64,000 bases of DNA from Eubacterium sp. (lineage in GTDB: Bacteria; Bacillota; Clostridia; Lachnospirales; Lachnospiraceae), in the NCBI GenBank assembly GCA_016292095.1, contig JAEFAB010000052.1, positions 1 to 64,000 on the forward strand, given 5' to 3'. A program made the position numbers and the translations under genes. A model generated the notes under the pieces. It ran no database searches. It had not been told where the DNA came from and worked only from the letters and a program-made list of their open reading frames with translations. Below are positions 54,901 to 62,824 of the stretch, piece after piece. Numbering within the stretch: the first letter of the stretch is position 1; every line of letters starts with the position of its first letter.

Positions 54901-55470
54901 ACTGCACATCATGACACAATCGTTGTAAGCTCAGATATTAAGATTGAAGGTTACCAGATTAGTTCAACGGTAGGTGGCGCAAGAACAATCGGTTCTGTAC
55001 CAAAGACAGTAAACGGTAAGCAGGTTGTAAAACGAGGAATTGTTTATGCAATTTCCAAGGTAAACGGAAATGATACAGGAATTTCAGATGATGACATTAA
55101 AATTGCTGCAAACAACAATTGGGTAAGAGACTATGAATTGACCAATGATGCGACAATTAAACTGAAATCTATGGATTCCAACAGAGACTACTTTGCAGTA
55201 ACAATGTTATTTGCAAATGGTGGTAGCAAGAAAGAATATGAAGCAACTTACAAAACGAGAACTTATGTAGAGTTGGAAGATGGATCTGTTGTGTACAGTA
55301 AAGTAAATGATTATTCTATTTACAGAATCAGTGATGTACTTTATCAGAACCAGATGATGTCAACCAAAGCAAGTCATAATTATCTTTTCACAAAGATTTT
55401 AAGTGTAGTTAATCCAAACTACGAACAGGTTGATTATGATTGGAATAAAGAAATTGTAAAATTTGATTAG
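51955..55470 (+). CDS. Secreted GH87 alpha-1,3-glucanase with CARDB repeats and C-terminal unknown module
   Basis: A 1171-residue exported enzyme predicted to cut alpha-1,3-glucan, found in fungal walls and as mutan. TTG 51955 is used (AAGGAG five bases before); ATG 51961 is the alternative. The signal peptide covers about 35 residues. An N-terminal CBM-like beta-sandwich spans about 45-255. The catalytic right-handed beta-helix (about 260-660) shows Asp429 in RNNLADGVN and Asp452-Asp453 in RNNGDDGLA, matching the spacing of the three key aspartates in GH87. Two CARDB domains follow (about 690-815 and 825-945), then a Pro-Thr linker, and a C-terminal module shared with the GH76 protein. Confidence 0.88.
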   Translation: MKMRKHFWKKGVATALIFALVAGQYGDFGKKNTVEAGVADEFAIPGTVNVRENPMDENARYGAKMPYVRYDSENPYAAYKYDKTQPNTCNITLGGGAQIKKSENWDRMNIASQASNQAYVSLPGNGSYVEWNLEKVPEDENDKSNVIGNGVTMRFTMPDSADGMGRNGSLDVYVNGTKVKTVDLTSYFMWQYFGGGNPSDSNDGGAPCFAFDEVHFKLNRTLVDGDKIRIQSSGAGGMEYGVDFLEIETVPEAIDQPANSVNVMSYGAIPNDGQDDYDAIYRATEYADSHGMDVYIPEGTFQINQIWRLYGSDMKVTGAGMWYTNIQFTNPNSGSGGVSCGWGTSGSKDGYCKNVEFCNMYLNSNLRSRYDQLAVYKGFMDVMTDGSVVHDIWEEHFETGFWFGDYNGKMDYSDGVKVINCRIRNNLADGVNFCQGTSNATVYNCSVRNNGDDGLAMWNNNYMNAKDETGNVFAFNTIDFIWRAGAIAIYGGNNHKIYNNYMRDVFMSAGIHLNTTFDGYKFNNNSAGIRFDNNVMVRCGTHDDSWHEDLGAVDVKQDTKNITFNNTYIYDSPAEGIRVLGNEPDNIVFNNTEIFGAGLSGQTISYSCINHSGVAIRQGSDKTVYNGLKISDVAPDALKGTGQENRSWPYFTDAGAVGNLSNAQYIDDNEYIVPDYPGPVQVPVPVNLWDGIKGANFKVTALNWKNQNGSSNLYEGDQVTFKVKIENDSNVDIIPGEILSTRVVVDDGAVFTNNSYTGGLRPHQSIVLDMNGTWTADTAGAHTFVAETDVKGLLEETNENDNSRTKQINVYEGTPNPDYVTGGYDLQVLKITYDKETINAGDKVRFSALIVNAGDQDIPAGEKIGLQFQIDGQPYPAPITWCDTFKSGLKKGATATLTANGGNSQSDGTWVATAGNHRVTAWIDDTNGYNEVNENNNELTVNLNIPFAGIQYLEHPDSPDPLDDDPTTAEPTTAEPTTAEPTTAHHDTIVVSSDIKIEGYQISSTVGGARTIGSVPKTVNGKQVVKRGIVYAISKVNGNDTGISDDDIKIAANNNWVRDYELTNDATIKLKSMDSNRDYFAVTMLFANGGSKKEYEATYKTRTYVELEDGSVVYSKVNDYSIYRISDVLYQNQMMSTKASHNYLFTKILSVVNPNYEQVDYDWNKEIVKFD
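54850..54906 (+). repeat. Pro-Thr linker repeats in the GH87 gene
   Basis: Four near-identical units (PTTAE three times, then PTTA) of 15 bases link the CARDB domains and the C-terminal module. Confidence 0.85.
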
Positions 55471-55489
55471 TTCACAGATCATCTCACTG

Positions 55490-55541
55490 AAAATCCCTCA
55501 GGAAGAAGTGGTGGAATACCACTTCTTCCTGAGGGATTTTC
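55490..55541 (+). terminator. Terminator with a perfect 23-base-pair stem
   Basis: Positions 55490-55512 pair without mismatch with 55518-55540 around GGAAT. It ends with TTTT. It closes the GH87 transcript and can act in both directions. Confidence 0.9.
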
Positions 55542-55641
55542 TTATGATGAAATCACTTGACAGATATTGATGGAAAGCATAAAATGAATGCTTTAGAAGG
55601 CAAGAATATAGAATTCAGTACGGAATTATAGGAGGGGTAAA

Positions 55642-55989
55642 ATGTTATTTGTAGAATATCCAAAATGCAGCACTTGCAAAAAAGCAAAGAAATGGTTGGA
55701 AGAGCAGGGATTTGAATTTGAAGATCGTGACATCGTAAAGGATCATCCTACCAAAGAAGAATTGAAAGAATGGTATGAAAAAAGCGGTTTGCCACTGAAG
55801 AAGTTTTTCAACACCAGCGGAATGCTTTATAAGGAAATGAAACTGAAGGACAAACTTCCTCAGATGCCAGAAGACGAACAGTTGGAACTGTTATCCACCA
55901 ACGGTATGTTGGTAAAGCGTCCGGTTCTTGTGGCAGGAGATAAAATCTTTACAGGATTTCGTGAAGCAGAGTGGAGTACATTGCTTTAG
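55642..55989 (+). CDS. ArsC/Spx-family thioredoxin-fold protein
   Basis: A 115-residue protein of the arsenate reductase-like / Spx / MgsR family. The CxxC is in PKCSTCKKAKKW near the N terminus; the Arg of the C-terminal KRPVLVAGD and the GF motif are conserved. Length and the RPVL ending fit family members annotated as YffB/Spx type. Whether it reduces arsenate or modulates RNA polymerase is open; the second is a property of Spx itself. GAGGGG precedes the ATG. Isolated gene. Confidence 0.85.
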   Translation: MLFVEYPKCSTCKKAKKWLEEQGFEFEDRDIVKDHPTKEELKEWYEKSGLPLKKFFNTSGMLYKEMKLKDKLPQMPEDEQLELLSTNGMLVKRPVLVAGDKIFTGFREAEWSTLL

Positions 55990-56119
55990 AAGTTATTTGG
56001 AAGGTGAAGTAACCATAGATTTGACGTTTTTCGTTGCTGCAAGGTACACTTTTGGAAAGTAGAAAATGCCGGACATAAGGTACATCCCCGGTGGAAGAAA
56101 AGTTTCAATGTGTCACAAC

Positions 56120-56149
56120 AAAAAAAGGCGGTCCCTTTCGGACCGCCTT
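56120..56149 (-). terminator. Terminator of the hydrogenase operon
   Basis: On the minus strand AAGGCGGTCC pairs with GGACCGCCTT around GAAAG, then seven T residues. The 55990-56119 gap before it holds no recognisable gene. Confidence 0.9.
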
Positions 56150-56156
56150 AATATTT

Positions 56157-57935
56157 TTATACTTCATTAAATCCTTCACGTTCTGCATAAGAGGTATGAA
56201 GTAATTCATGTGCCTTATGAGAATTTGGTTCGCCAAGGAACTTGTCGTAAAGTTCTTTAATCTGAGGATTGTTGTGTGACTGGCGAACAACCTGTCTTTC
56301 ATCTTCAGAGTAAAGAGCCTTGGCTCTCTTTTCACGGTAAGTATCCATAATGTCGTCATCTTCGTTTGGAAGGAAACAACTTCTGACATATGGCTGACCA
56401 CCACCGTTGATACATCCACCCGGACATCCCATAATTTCAATGAAATGATATTTTGATTTTCCGGCACGGATATCATCTAAAAGAACTTTTGCCGCTTTCA
56501 TACCGGAAGCAATGGCAATGTTTACTGTCATAAAGTCTTTAATATCAATTGTGGCTTCACGAATTCCACCTTCATGTCCACGAACTTCTTTAAAGATAAT
56601 CTTTTCTTTTTCCTGCCCGGTCAGTACGTAATGTACTGTTCTAAGGGCAGCTTCCATAACACCACCGGTTACACCGAAGATAACGGCAGCACCGGAATAA
56701 TCACCCATAATATCCTGATCCCATTCTTCATCCGGAAGACGGTTGAACAAGATACCGCTTCGACGAATCATACGGGCAAGTTCTCTTGTTGTAATAACTG
56801 CATCAACATCACGGATGCCGTTCACTTCCTGCTGTGCTCTGTCTTTTTCATCTTTCTTTGCTACACAAGGCATAACGGAAACAACGAAGATATCTTTTGG
56901 ATCGATGTTGTTCTGTTCAGCCCAATAAGACTTAATAATCGCACCCTGCATCTGATGTGGAGACTTGCAGGAAGATAAGTGTGGTAATAAATCACCATAA
57001 TTATATTCAGCATAATTTACCCAACCCGGTGAGCAGGAAGTAATCATTGGAAGAACACCGCCGTTCTTTGCACGATTTAATAATTCAGTTCCTTCTTCCA
57101 TAATGGTTAAGTCTGCGCCGAAGTTTACGTCGTAAACGCGTTCAAAACCTAAACGACGAAGGGCAGCAATCATCTTTCCGGTTACAGGAGTTCCGACAGG
57201 ATAGCCAAACTCTTCTCCTAATGCAGCACGTACTGCAGGAGCAGCCTGAACAATCACATGTTTTCCTGCCTTGAAAGCTTCATCTACTTTATCAATTTCA
57301 GAATGTTCCATCAATGCACCGGTAGGACAAACGTTAACGCACTGTCCACACTGGATACATGGGGAATCTTTAAAACTTCTGTCTTCTGCCGGGGCAACAA
57401 AGGTGTTGAACCCACGGTTTTCATATCCGAGAATTCCGATGCCCTGAGCATTTTCACAACGGGCAATACATCTTCCGCAAAGAATACATTTAGAAGTATC
57501 GCGGACCAATCCCGGAGCAAGTCTGTCAATATGAACTTCTGTCAGTGCTCCGGCAAAGGCGTCATCTCTGGCACCGGTAAGGCTTGCAACGTGAAGCAAC
57601 TCACACTGACCGTTCTTATCACACTGCTGGCAGTTTTTGTTGTGGTTGGAAAGAAGAAGTTCCACACTTTCACGACGGGCTTCAACAGCCTTTGGAGAAG
57701 AAATTCTGATTTCCATTCCGTCAACTACCGGATATACACAGCTGGCAACCAATCCACGGGCACCGGTTGTTTCTACTAAACAAACACGGCAGGAACCGGA
57801 ATTGCATTCACCATGATTAAAAGCACAAAGGGAAGGAATTTCGTATCCGCAGACCTTTGCTGCTTCTAAAATGGTCATTCCCTCATCAACCTGATAGGAA
57901 ATGCCTTCAATTTTAATATTAACTTTCTTAGTCAT
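56157..57935 (-). CDS. hydA: [FeFe]-hydrogenase catalytic subunit HydA, NADH-linked type
   Basis: Reduces protons or oxidises hydrogen in the cytosol, as part of a trimer with HydB and HydC. The N-terminal 2Fe-2S domain (CNSGSCRVC) is followed by the His-type cluster HNKNCQQCDKNGQC and two 4Fe-4S motifs (CILCGRC and CIQCGQC). The H-cluster loops are TSCSPGW (about residue 300), MPCVAKKDE and EIMGCPGGCINGGGQP. In the first loop the second Cys of the usual TSCC is Ser. 592 residues, last gene of the operon. In related organisms such trimers couple NADH and ferredoxin. Confidence 0.93.
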   Translation of the reverse strand: MTKKVNIKIEGISYQVDEGMTILEAAKVCGYEIPSLCAFNHGECNSGSCRVCLVETTGARGLVASCVYPVVDGMEIRISSPKAVEARRESVELLLSNHNKNCQQCDKNGQCELLHVASLTGARDDAFAGALTEVHIDRLAPGLVRDTSKCILCGRCIARCENAQGIGILGYENRGFNTFVAPAEDRSFKDSPCIQCGQCVNVCPTGALMEHSEIDKVDEAFKAGKHVIVQAAPAVRAALGEEFGYPVGTPVTGKMIAALRRLGFERVYDVNFGADLTIMEEGTELLNRAKNGGVLPMITSCSPGWVNYAEYNYGDLLPHLSSCKSPHQMQGAIIKSYWAEQNNIDPKDIFVVSVMPCVAKKDEKDRAQQEVNGIRDVDAVITTRELARMIRRSGILFNRLPDEEWDQDIMGDYSGAAVIFGVTGGVMEAALRTVHYVLTGQEKEKIIFKEVRGHEGGIREATIDIKDFMTVNIAIASGMKAAKVLLDDIRAGKSKYHFIEIMGCPGGCINGGGQPYVRSCFLPNEDDDIMDTYREKRAKALYSEDERQVVRQSHNNPQIKELYDKFLGEPNSHKAHELLHTSYAEREGFNEV

Positions 57936-57949
57936 TTCTTCTACCTCCC

Positions 57950-59833
57950 TTATTTCTTTTCAATCGCATTCAATCTACAAGTAGCGATACAAGAACCGCA
58001 CTTCACGCACTTTTCTGTGTTGATGCGGAAGGAAGCCAGTTTATGACCTTCAGGAATATGATCGGTACGTTCGATACATTCAGCCGGACAGTTCTTGGCA
58101 CAAAGACCGCAACCGCGACATTTTTCTTCGTCAATATGATATTCCATTAAGTTCTTACAAATGTGAGCAGGACACTTCTTGTCAACAATATGAGCAAGGT
58201 ATTCATCTCTGAAATGTGCCAATGTGGAGTTGACAGGATTTGCTGCTGTCTGACCCAATGCACAAAGAGAATTGTTCTTTACCGTCTTGCTTAATGCCTC
58301 CAAATCTTCCAGGTCCTTCATTGTTCCCTGACCATCGGTAATTCTGGTAAGAATTTCCAACATACGCTTTGTTCCGATTCGACAAGGAGAACACTTACCA
58401 CAGGATTCGTCACAGATAAATTCCATATAGAATTTTGCAACGTCAACCATACAGGTGTCTTCATCCATAACAATGGCACCACCGGAACCCATCATAGAAC
58501 CTTTGGCAACAAGGTTGTCAAAGTCGATTGGTTCGTCCAAAAATTCTTCTGTCAGACAACCGCCGGAAGGACCACCGGTCTGAATGGCTTTGAATTTCTT
58601 TCCGTTTGGAATACCACCGCCAATATCAAAAATCAATTCTCGAAGAGTTGTTCCCATTGGAACTTCCACGAGACCGACATTGTTTACATTTCCACCAAGA
58701 GCAAATACTTTGGTACCCTTGGAATTTTCTGTACCAACTTTCGCAAACTCTCCGGCGCCTTCACGAAGAATGAATGGAACGCAGGCAAGGGTTTCAACGT
58801 TGTTGATAATGGTAGGCTGTTCCCACAATCCCTTTACTGCAGGGAATGGTGGACGAGGTCTTGGCATACCACGCTTTCCTTCGATGGAATTTAACAATGC
58901 AGTTTCTTCACCACATACGAAAGCACCGGCACCGAGACGGAGATGACAATGGAAACTGAAACCGGTTCCTAAAATATTGTCTCCTAAAAGTCCCATTTCT
59001 TCAGCCTGTTTGATTGCAATTCTTAAACGATTAACAGCAATCGGATATTCGGCACGAACATAGAAATAACCGTTCTTGGCGCCGATGGCATATCCGGCAA
59101 TCATCATTCCTTCGATTACTGCCAAAGGATTTCCTTCTAAAATACTACGGTCCATGAATGCACCCGGATCTCCTTCGTCACCATTACAAACCACGTATTT
59201 TTCATCGCTGTCCATGTTATAAGCAAACAACCATTTTCTTGCAGATGGGAAACCGGCACCACCACGACCACGAATACCGGAAGCAAGTACTTCATTAATG
59301 ACCTGCTCCTGAGTCATGGAAAGGGCACGACGAAGTCCCTGAAAAGCACCCATACCGAGAGCTTCATGAATGTCTTCCGGATTGATTACACCACAACCGT
59401 GAAGGGCAATTCGTTTCTGCTTTTTATAGAAATTAATATCTTCCTGTTTGGAAACTTTTTTACCGGTAGAAGGTTCTACATAAAGAAGTCGTTCTACAAT
59501 GGTATTGTTGACAATGTCGGATTCCACAATTTCTTCCACATCATCAACGGATACAAGACGATATAATGTATTTTCAGGATATAATTTAACGAATGGTCCC
59601 TGAGAACAAAAACCGAAACAGCCGGCCTGATTAACGGAAATCTTGTCGGAAAGACCTTTCTCTGCAATCAGCTGTTCGAATTTTGCCTGAATTTCTTTGG
59701 AATTATTTGAAAGACAACCGGTACCGCCACAAAGGATTACATGGCGTTTTCCGTCATTACCGGACAATTTGTCTTCAAAACTCTGAGTACATGAATGAAT
59801 ATGTTCATTCAGTGTTTCTGTAGAATTAATCAT
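57950..59833 (-). CDS. hydB: Hydrogenase/NADH dehydrogenase subunit HydB (NuoF-like)
   Basis: Diaphorase subunit that takes electrons from NADH via FMN. It has an N-terminal 2Fe-2S thioredoxin-like domain (CGGTGCLSNNS), the NuoF core with GRGGAGFPSARKW (NAD(H)-binding glycine-rich segment) and SCGKCSPCRIGT (4Fe-4S site), and two C-terminal 4Fe-4S motifs (CRGCGLC and CVKCGSC). 627 residues, typical of bifurcating HydB. The ATG overlaps the hydC stop codon by four bases. Confidence 0.94.
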   Translation of the reverse strand: MINSTETLNEHIHSCTQSFEDKLSGNDGKRHVILCGGTGCLSNNSKEIQAKFEQLIAEKGLSDKISVNQAGCFGFCSQGPFVKLYPENTLYRLVSVDDVEEIVESDIVNNTIVERLLYVEPSTGKKVSKQEDINFYKKQKRIALHGCGVINPEDIHEALGMGAFQGLRRALSMTQEQVINEVLASGIRGRGGAGFPSARKWLFAYNMDSDEKYVVCNGDEGDPGAFMDRSILEGNPLAVIEGMMIAGYAIGAKNGYFYVRAEYPIAVNRLRIAIKQAEEMGLLGDNILGTGFSFHCHLRLGAGAFVCGEETALLNSIEGKRGMPRPRPPFPAVKGLWEQPTIINNVETLACVPFILREGAGEFAKVGTENSKGTKVFALGGNVNNVGLVEVPMGTTLRELIFDIGGGIPNGKKFKAIQTGGPSGGCLTEEFLDEPIDFDNLVAKGSMMGSGGAIVMDEDTCMVDVAKFYMEFICDESCGKCSPCRIGTKRMLEILTRITDGQGTMKDLEDLEALSKTVKNNSLCALGQTAANPVNSTLAHFRDEYLAHIVDKKCPAHICKNLMEYHIDEEKCRGCGLCAKNCPAECIERTDHIPEGHKLASFRINTEKCVKCGSCIATCRLNAIEKK

Positions 59834-60336
59834 GACTGTACTTCCTCCTTACTCATTTCAGCTTCTAGCTGATAACTTTCAATGACTTCCTGAACCTGGG
59901 ATACAGCCATTTTTGGATAAACTTTTCCGTTGATGGTTACTGCCGGTGCAATACCGCAGGCACCAATACAACGAAGAGCATCCAAGGTAAACAAACCATC
60001 TTCCGTTGTTTCACCCGGACCAATGTTCAGCAATTCTGAAAATTTATCAATAACCTGCTGGGCACCCTTAACATAGCATGCGGTACCTAAACAGCAACCA
60101 ATTACATATTTTCCCTTTGGTGTTAAGGAGAAGAATGAATAGAATGTTACAACACCGTAAATTTCAGCAACAGAAATACCGGTCTGTTTTGAAACTATCT
60201 CCTGTACATCCAATGGAATATAACCATATTCATTTTGAATATCGCTGAGAATCATCATAAGAGGAGTCTTTTCATCTGTATAACGATTACAGATTTCCTC
60301 AATTTTTGCCACAGCTGCGGCGCTTATCTTTCCCAT
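59830..60336 (-). CDS. hydC: Hydrogenase subunit HydC (NuoE-like)
   Basis: Thioredoxin-like 2Fe-2S electron carrier of the trimer. Ligand cysteines appear in CCLGTACYVKG and CIGACGIAPA. 168 residues. ATG 60334-60336 is used because AGGAGGTTT precedes it; the longer in-frame frame has no site. First gene of the operon. Confidence 0.93.
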   Translation of the reverse strand: MGKISAAAVAKIEEICNRYTDEKTPLMMILSDIQNEYGYIPLDVQEIVSKQTGISVAEIYGVVTFYSFFSLTPKGKYVIGCCLGTACYVKGAQQVIDKFSELLNIGPGETTEDGLFTLDALRCIGACGIAPAVTINGKVYPKMAVSQVQEVIESYQLEAEMSKEEVQS

Positions 60337-60441
60337 AAGGAAACCTCCTGTAATAAGAACTGTAAATTTTATAGAGATTATTGCCATTTAATATGAAAGA
60401 AAAGGGCATTTCGTATCATTGGACAAAAATCCGCTATTATT

Positions 60442-60470
60442 ATAATAACAAATATGCCTCACAGTCTCAA
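60442..60470 (-). promoter_or_regulatory. Promoter of hydC-hydB-hydA
   Basis: Minus strand TTGAGA (60465-60470), 17-base spacer, TATTAT (60442-60447). The leader to the ATG is about 100 bases. Confidence 0.5.
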
Positions 60471-60531
60471 TGAAAAAAATTGACAAATCTCATTTAATTA
60501 TTTTATTAAGGAATATTGATTTACTACATAA

Positions 60532-60578
60532 AAAAATCCCGATACGCTGGTGAAAAAACAAAGCGTATCGGGATTTTT
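60532..60578 (-). terminator. Terminator of the DUF805 gene
   Basis: A 17-base-pair perfect stem (60532-60548 with 60562-60578) with a 13-base loop. On the minus strand it runs into TTTTTTT. Confidence 0.88.
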
Positions 60579-60596
60579 CAATAGAATAGTAAAAAC

Positions 60597-60953
60597 TTAT
60601 TCTGTTGGAACTGGTCCATAAGCATTGGCTGCCTTTTCTGAATCCTGTGCAAGGAAATAAAGAAGAATAAATGTACCTACACAAGGAACCAATGAAATGA
60701 AAAGGAACCAGCCTGATTTCCCAATGTCATGCATACGTCGAACGGCTACGCCAAGTCCTGGTAATAACATAGCAAGGGAATAAATTACAGATAATACTGA
60801 TAAAGCAGGAACTGCATTAGCAAGCCCGCTAAGTACAACTGAAACAATAACGTTGAAAAGAAAGAAATACCAGTATTCTGCTCTTCCGGCTCTTCCGTTG
60901 AAATTGCAGTAATTATCAACGACAACCTTTTTGATTACGTCTGTAAAACTCAT
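60597..60953 (-). CDS. DUF805 membrane protein
   Basis: A 118-residue inner-membrane protein with three to four hydrophobic helices. The FNGRAGRAEYWYF start and VRRMHDIGKSGWF motif are diagnostic for DUF805. The function is unknown. AGGAGG precedes the ATG, and the gene stands alone between two terminated or divergent units. Confidence 0.92.
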   Translation of the reverse strand: MSFTDVIKKVVVDNYCNFNGRAGRAEYWYFFLFNVIVSVVLSGLANAVPALSVLSVIYSLAMLLPGLGVAVRRMHDIGKSGWFLFISLVPCVGTFILLYFLAQDSEKAANAYGPVPTE

Positions 60954-61024
60954 AGTAACGCCTCCTATAAAAAAATTCTATACAATTATACCATTTTGTT
61001 GCAAAAATTTCTAGGTTTCTTGAC

Positions 61025-61053
61025 TTGAATATCATAAATGTGTCGTTTATAAT
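61025..61053 (+). promoter_or_regulatory. Promoter of prfC
   Basis: TTGAAT (61025-61030), 17-base spacer, perfect TATAAT (61048-61053). Confidence 0.6.
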
Positions 61054-61101
61054 TGCCTAGGTGCAAAGTAATTGTTTTTATTTGGAAGGAATGAAGTAAA
61101 A

Positions 61102-62700
61102 ATGGATGAAAAATTAAAGAAAGAGATTGAAAATAGAAGAACATTTGCAATTATTTCTCACCCGGATGCAGGTAAAACTACATTGACGGAGAAATTCTTG
61201 CTTTATGGAGGAGCTATTAATACAGCCGGTTCCGTAAAGGGAAAAGCAAATTCCAAGTATGCGGTTTCTGACTGGATGGGAATTGAAAAAGAAAGAGGTA
61301 TTTCTGTTACTTCTTCAGCACTCCAGTTCAACTTTGATGGATACTGCATTAACATTCTGGATACTCCGGGACATCAGGACTTCTCGGAAGATACCTATCG
61401 TACTTTGATGGCGGCGGATTCTGCAGTGATGGTAATTGATGCGTCCAAGGGTGTAGAAGCACAGACTATTAAGTTGTTCAAGGTTTGTGTAATGCGACAC
61501 ATTCCTATTTTTACTTTTATTAATAAGATGGATTTGGAAGCAAGAGATCCTTACGAATTGCTGGAAGAAATCGAGAACGTTTTGGGAATCAAAACTTGTC
61601 CGATTAACTGGCCGATTGGTTGTGGGAAGCGTTTTAAAGGTGTCTTTGACCGCAATACCAATAAAGTATCCATGTTCCAGGCTGTTTCTGTGGGTGGTGC
61701 AAAAAGTGCAGCGGAAACAACTTTTGATGTAAACGACGAAAAACTGAAGGAAGAAATTGGTGACGATCTGTATGAACAGTTGATGGATGATACGGAACTG
61801 TTAGACGGGGCAGGAGATCCGTTCGATCAGGAAATGGTTGATAAAGGAGAATTGTCTCCGGTATTCTTTGGTTCTGCATTGACAACATTCGGTGTGGAAA
61901 CATTCTTAGAGCACTTCCTTCGTATGACAGAGTCGCCTCTGCCGAGAATGTCGGATGCAGGCTTGATTGATCCGATGGAAGAGGAAAACTTCTCCGGATT
62001 TATTTTCAAAATTCAGGCGAACATGAACAAGTCACATCATGACCGAATTGCCTTTATGCGAATTTGTTCCGGTAGATTTGATGCTACGAAAGATGTGTTC
62101 CATGTACAGAGTGGAAGAAAAATGAAATTGTCCAGACCGCAGCAGATTATGGCTCAGGACCGTAAGGTAATTGATGAAGCTTATGCCGGTGACGTTATGG
62201 GGATTTTTGATCCGGGTATTTTTTCCATTGGTGATACCATTTGTACACCGGGCAAGAAGTTTGCTTATGAAGGAATTCCGACCTTCGCGCCGGAACATTT
62301 CTGTCGATTGGTGGCATTGGACTCCATGAAGAGAAAGCAGTTTATGAAGGGTGTTACCCAGATTGCACAGGAAGGTGCCATTCAGATGTTCCAGGATTAC
62401 AATCTGGAAATGTCAGAGATTATTGTCGGGGTTGTAGGTACACTGCAGTTTGACGTTTTGAAGTATCGATTGGAAAATGAATACAACTGTGACGTGCGAT
62501 TGGAGCCGTTGCCGTATGGATATATCCGTTGGGTGGATAATGAAGGAATTGATTTGAATTCCCTGAAGTGCCCAAGTGATACAAAGAAAGTAAAAGATAT
62601 GAAGGGAAATCCTTTGGTTCTGTTCTCCAATGAATGGTCCATTCGAATGATGCTGGAACGAAATGAAGGATTAGAATTAAGCGAATTTAAAAAGAATTAA
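61102..62700 (+). CDS. prfC: Peptide chain release factor 3
   Basis: GTPase that releases RF1/RF2 from the ribosome after translation stops. SHPDAGKTTL (G1), DTPGHQDFSED (G3) and NKMD (G4) are present. GGAINTAGSVKGK, ERGISVTSS and the RF3-specific C-terminal end also fit. 532 residues, normal. ATG 61102 follows GGAAGGA; an in-frame ATG at 61072 lies in the promoter leader. Confidence 0.95.
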   Translation: MDEKLKKEIENRRTFAIISHPDAGKTTLTEKFLLYGGAINTAGSVKGKANSKYAVSDWMGIEKERGISVTSSALQFNFDGYCINILDTPGHQDFSEDTYRTLMAADSAVMVIDASKGVEAQTIKLFKVCVMRHIPIFTFINKMDLEARDPYELLEEIENVLGIKTCPINWPIGCGKRFKGVFDRNTNKVSMFQAVSVGGAKSAAETTFDVNDEKLKEEIGDDLYEQLMDDTELLDGAGDPFDQEMVDKGELSPVFFGSALTTFGVETFLEHFLRMTESPLPRMSDAGLIDPMEEENFSGFIFKIQANMNKSHHDRIAFMRICSGRFDATKDVFHVQSGRKMKLSRPQQIMAQDRKVIDEAYAGDVMGIFDPGIFSIGDTICTPGKKFAYEGIPTFAPEHFCRLVALDSMKRKQFMKGVTQIAQEGAIQMFQDYNLEMSEIIVGVVGTLQFDVLKYRLENEYNCDVRLEPLPYGYIRWVDNEGIDLNSLKCPSDTKKVKDMKGNPLVLFSNEWSIRMMLERNEGLELSEFKKN

Positions 62701-62704
62701 AATG

Positions 62705-62735
62705 ACGGGTTGGAGTTAACATCCAACCCGTTTTA
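62705..62735 (+). terminator. Terminator after prfC
   Basis: ACGGGTTGGA pairs with TCCAACCCGT around GTTAACA, then T residues. Confidence 0.88.
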
Positions 62736-62750
62736 TGTTATAAATATAGA
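62731..62750 (+). repeat. 20-base element, second copy
   Basis: Identical to 40729-40748. It follows the prfC terminator and precedes the CAP-domain gene. Confidence 0.6.
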
Positions 62751-62824
62751 TAGAGAATTGAACGTGAAAAATACAAGAGGGAGGTTTTGGATAGAAGAAT
62801 AATCACAGGAAAGAAGGGGTGTAA

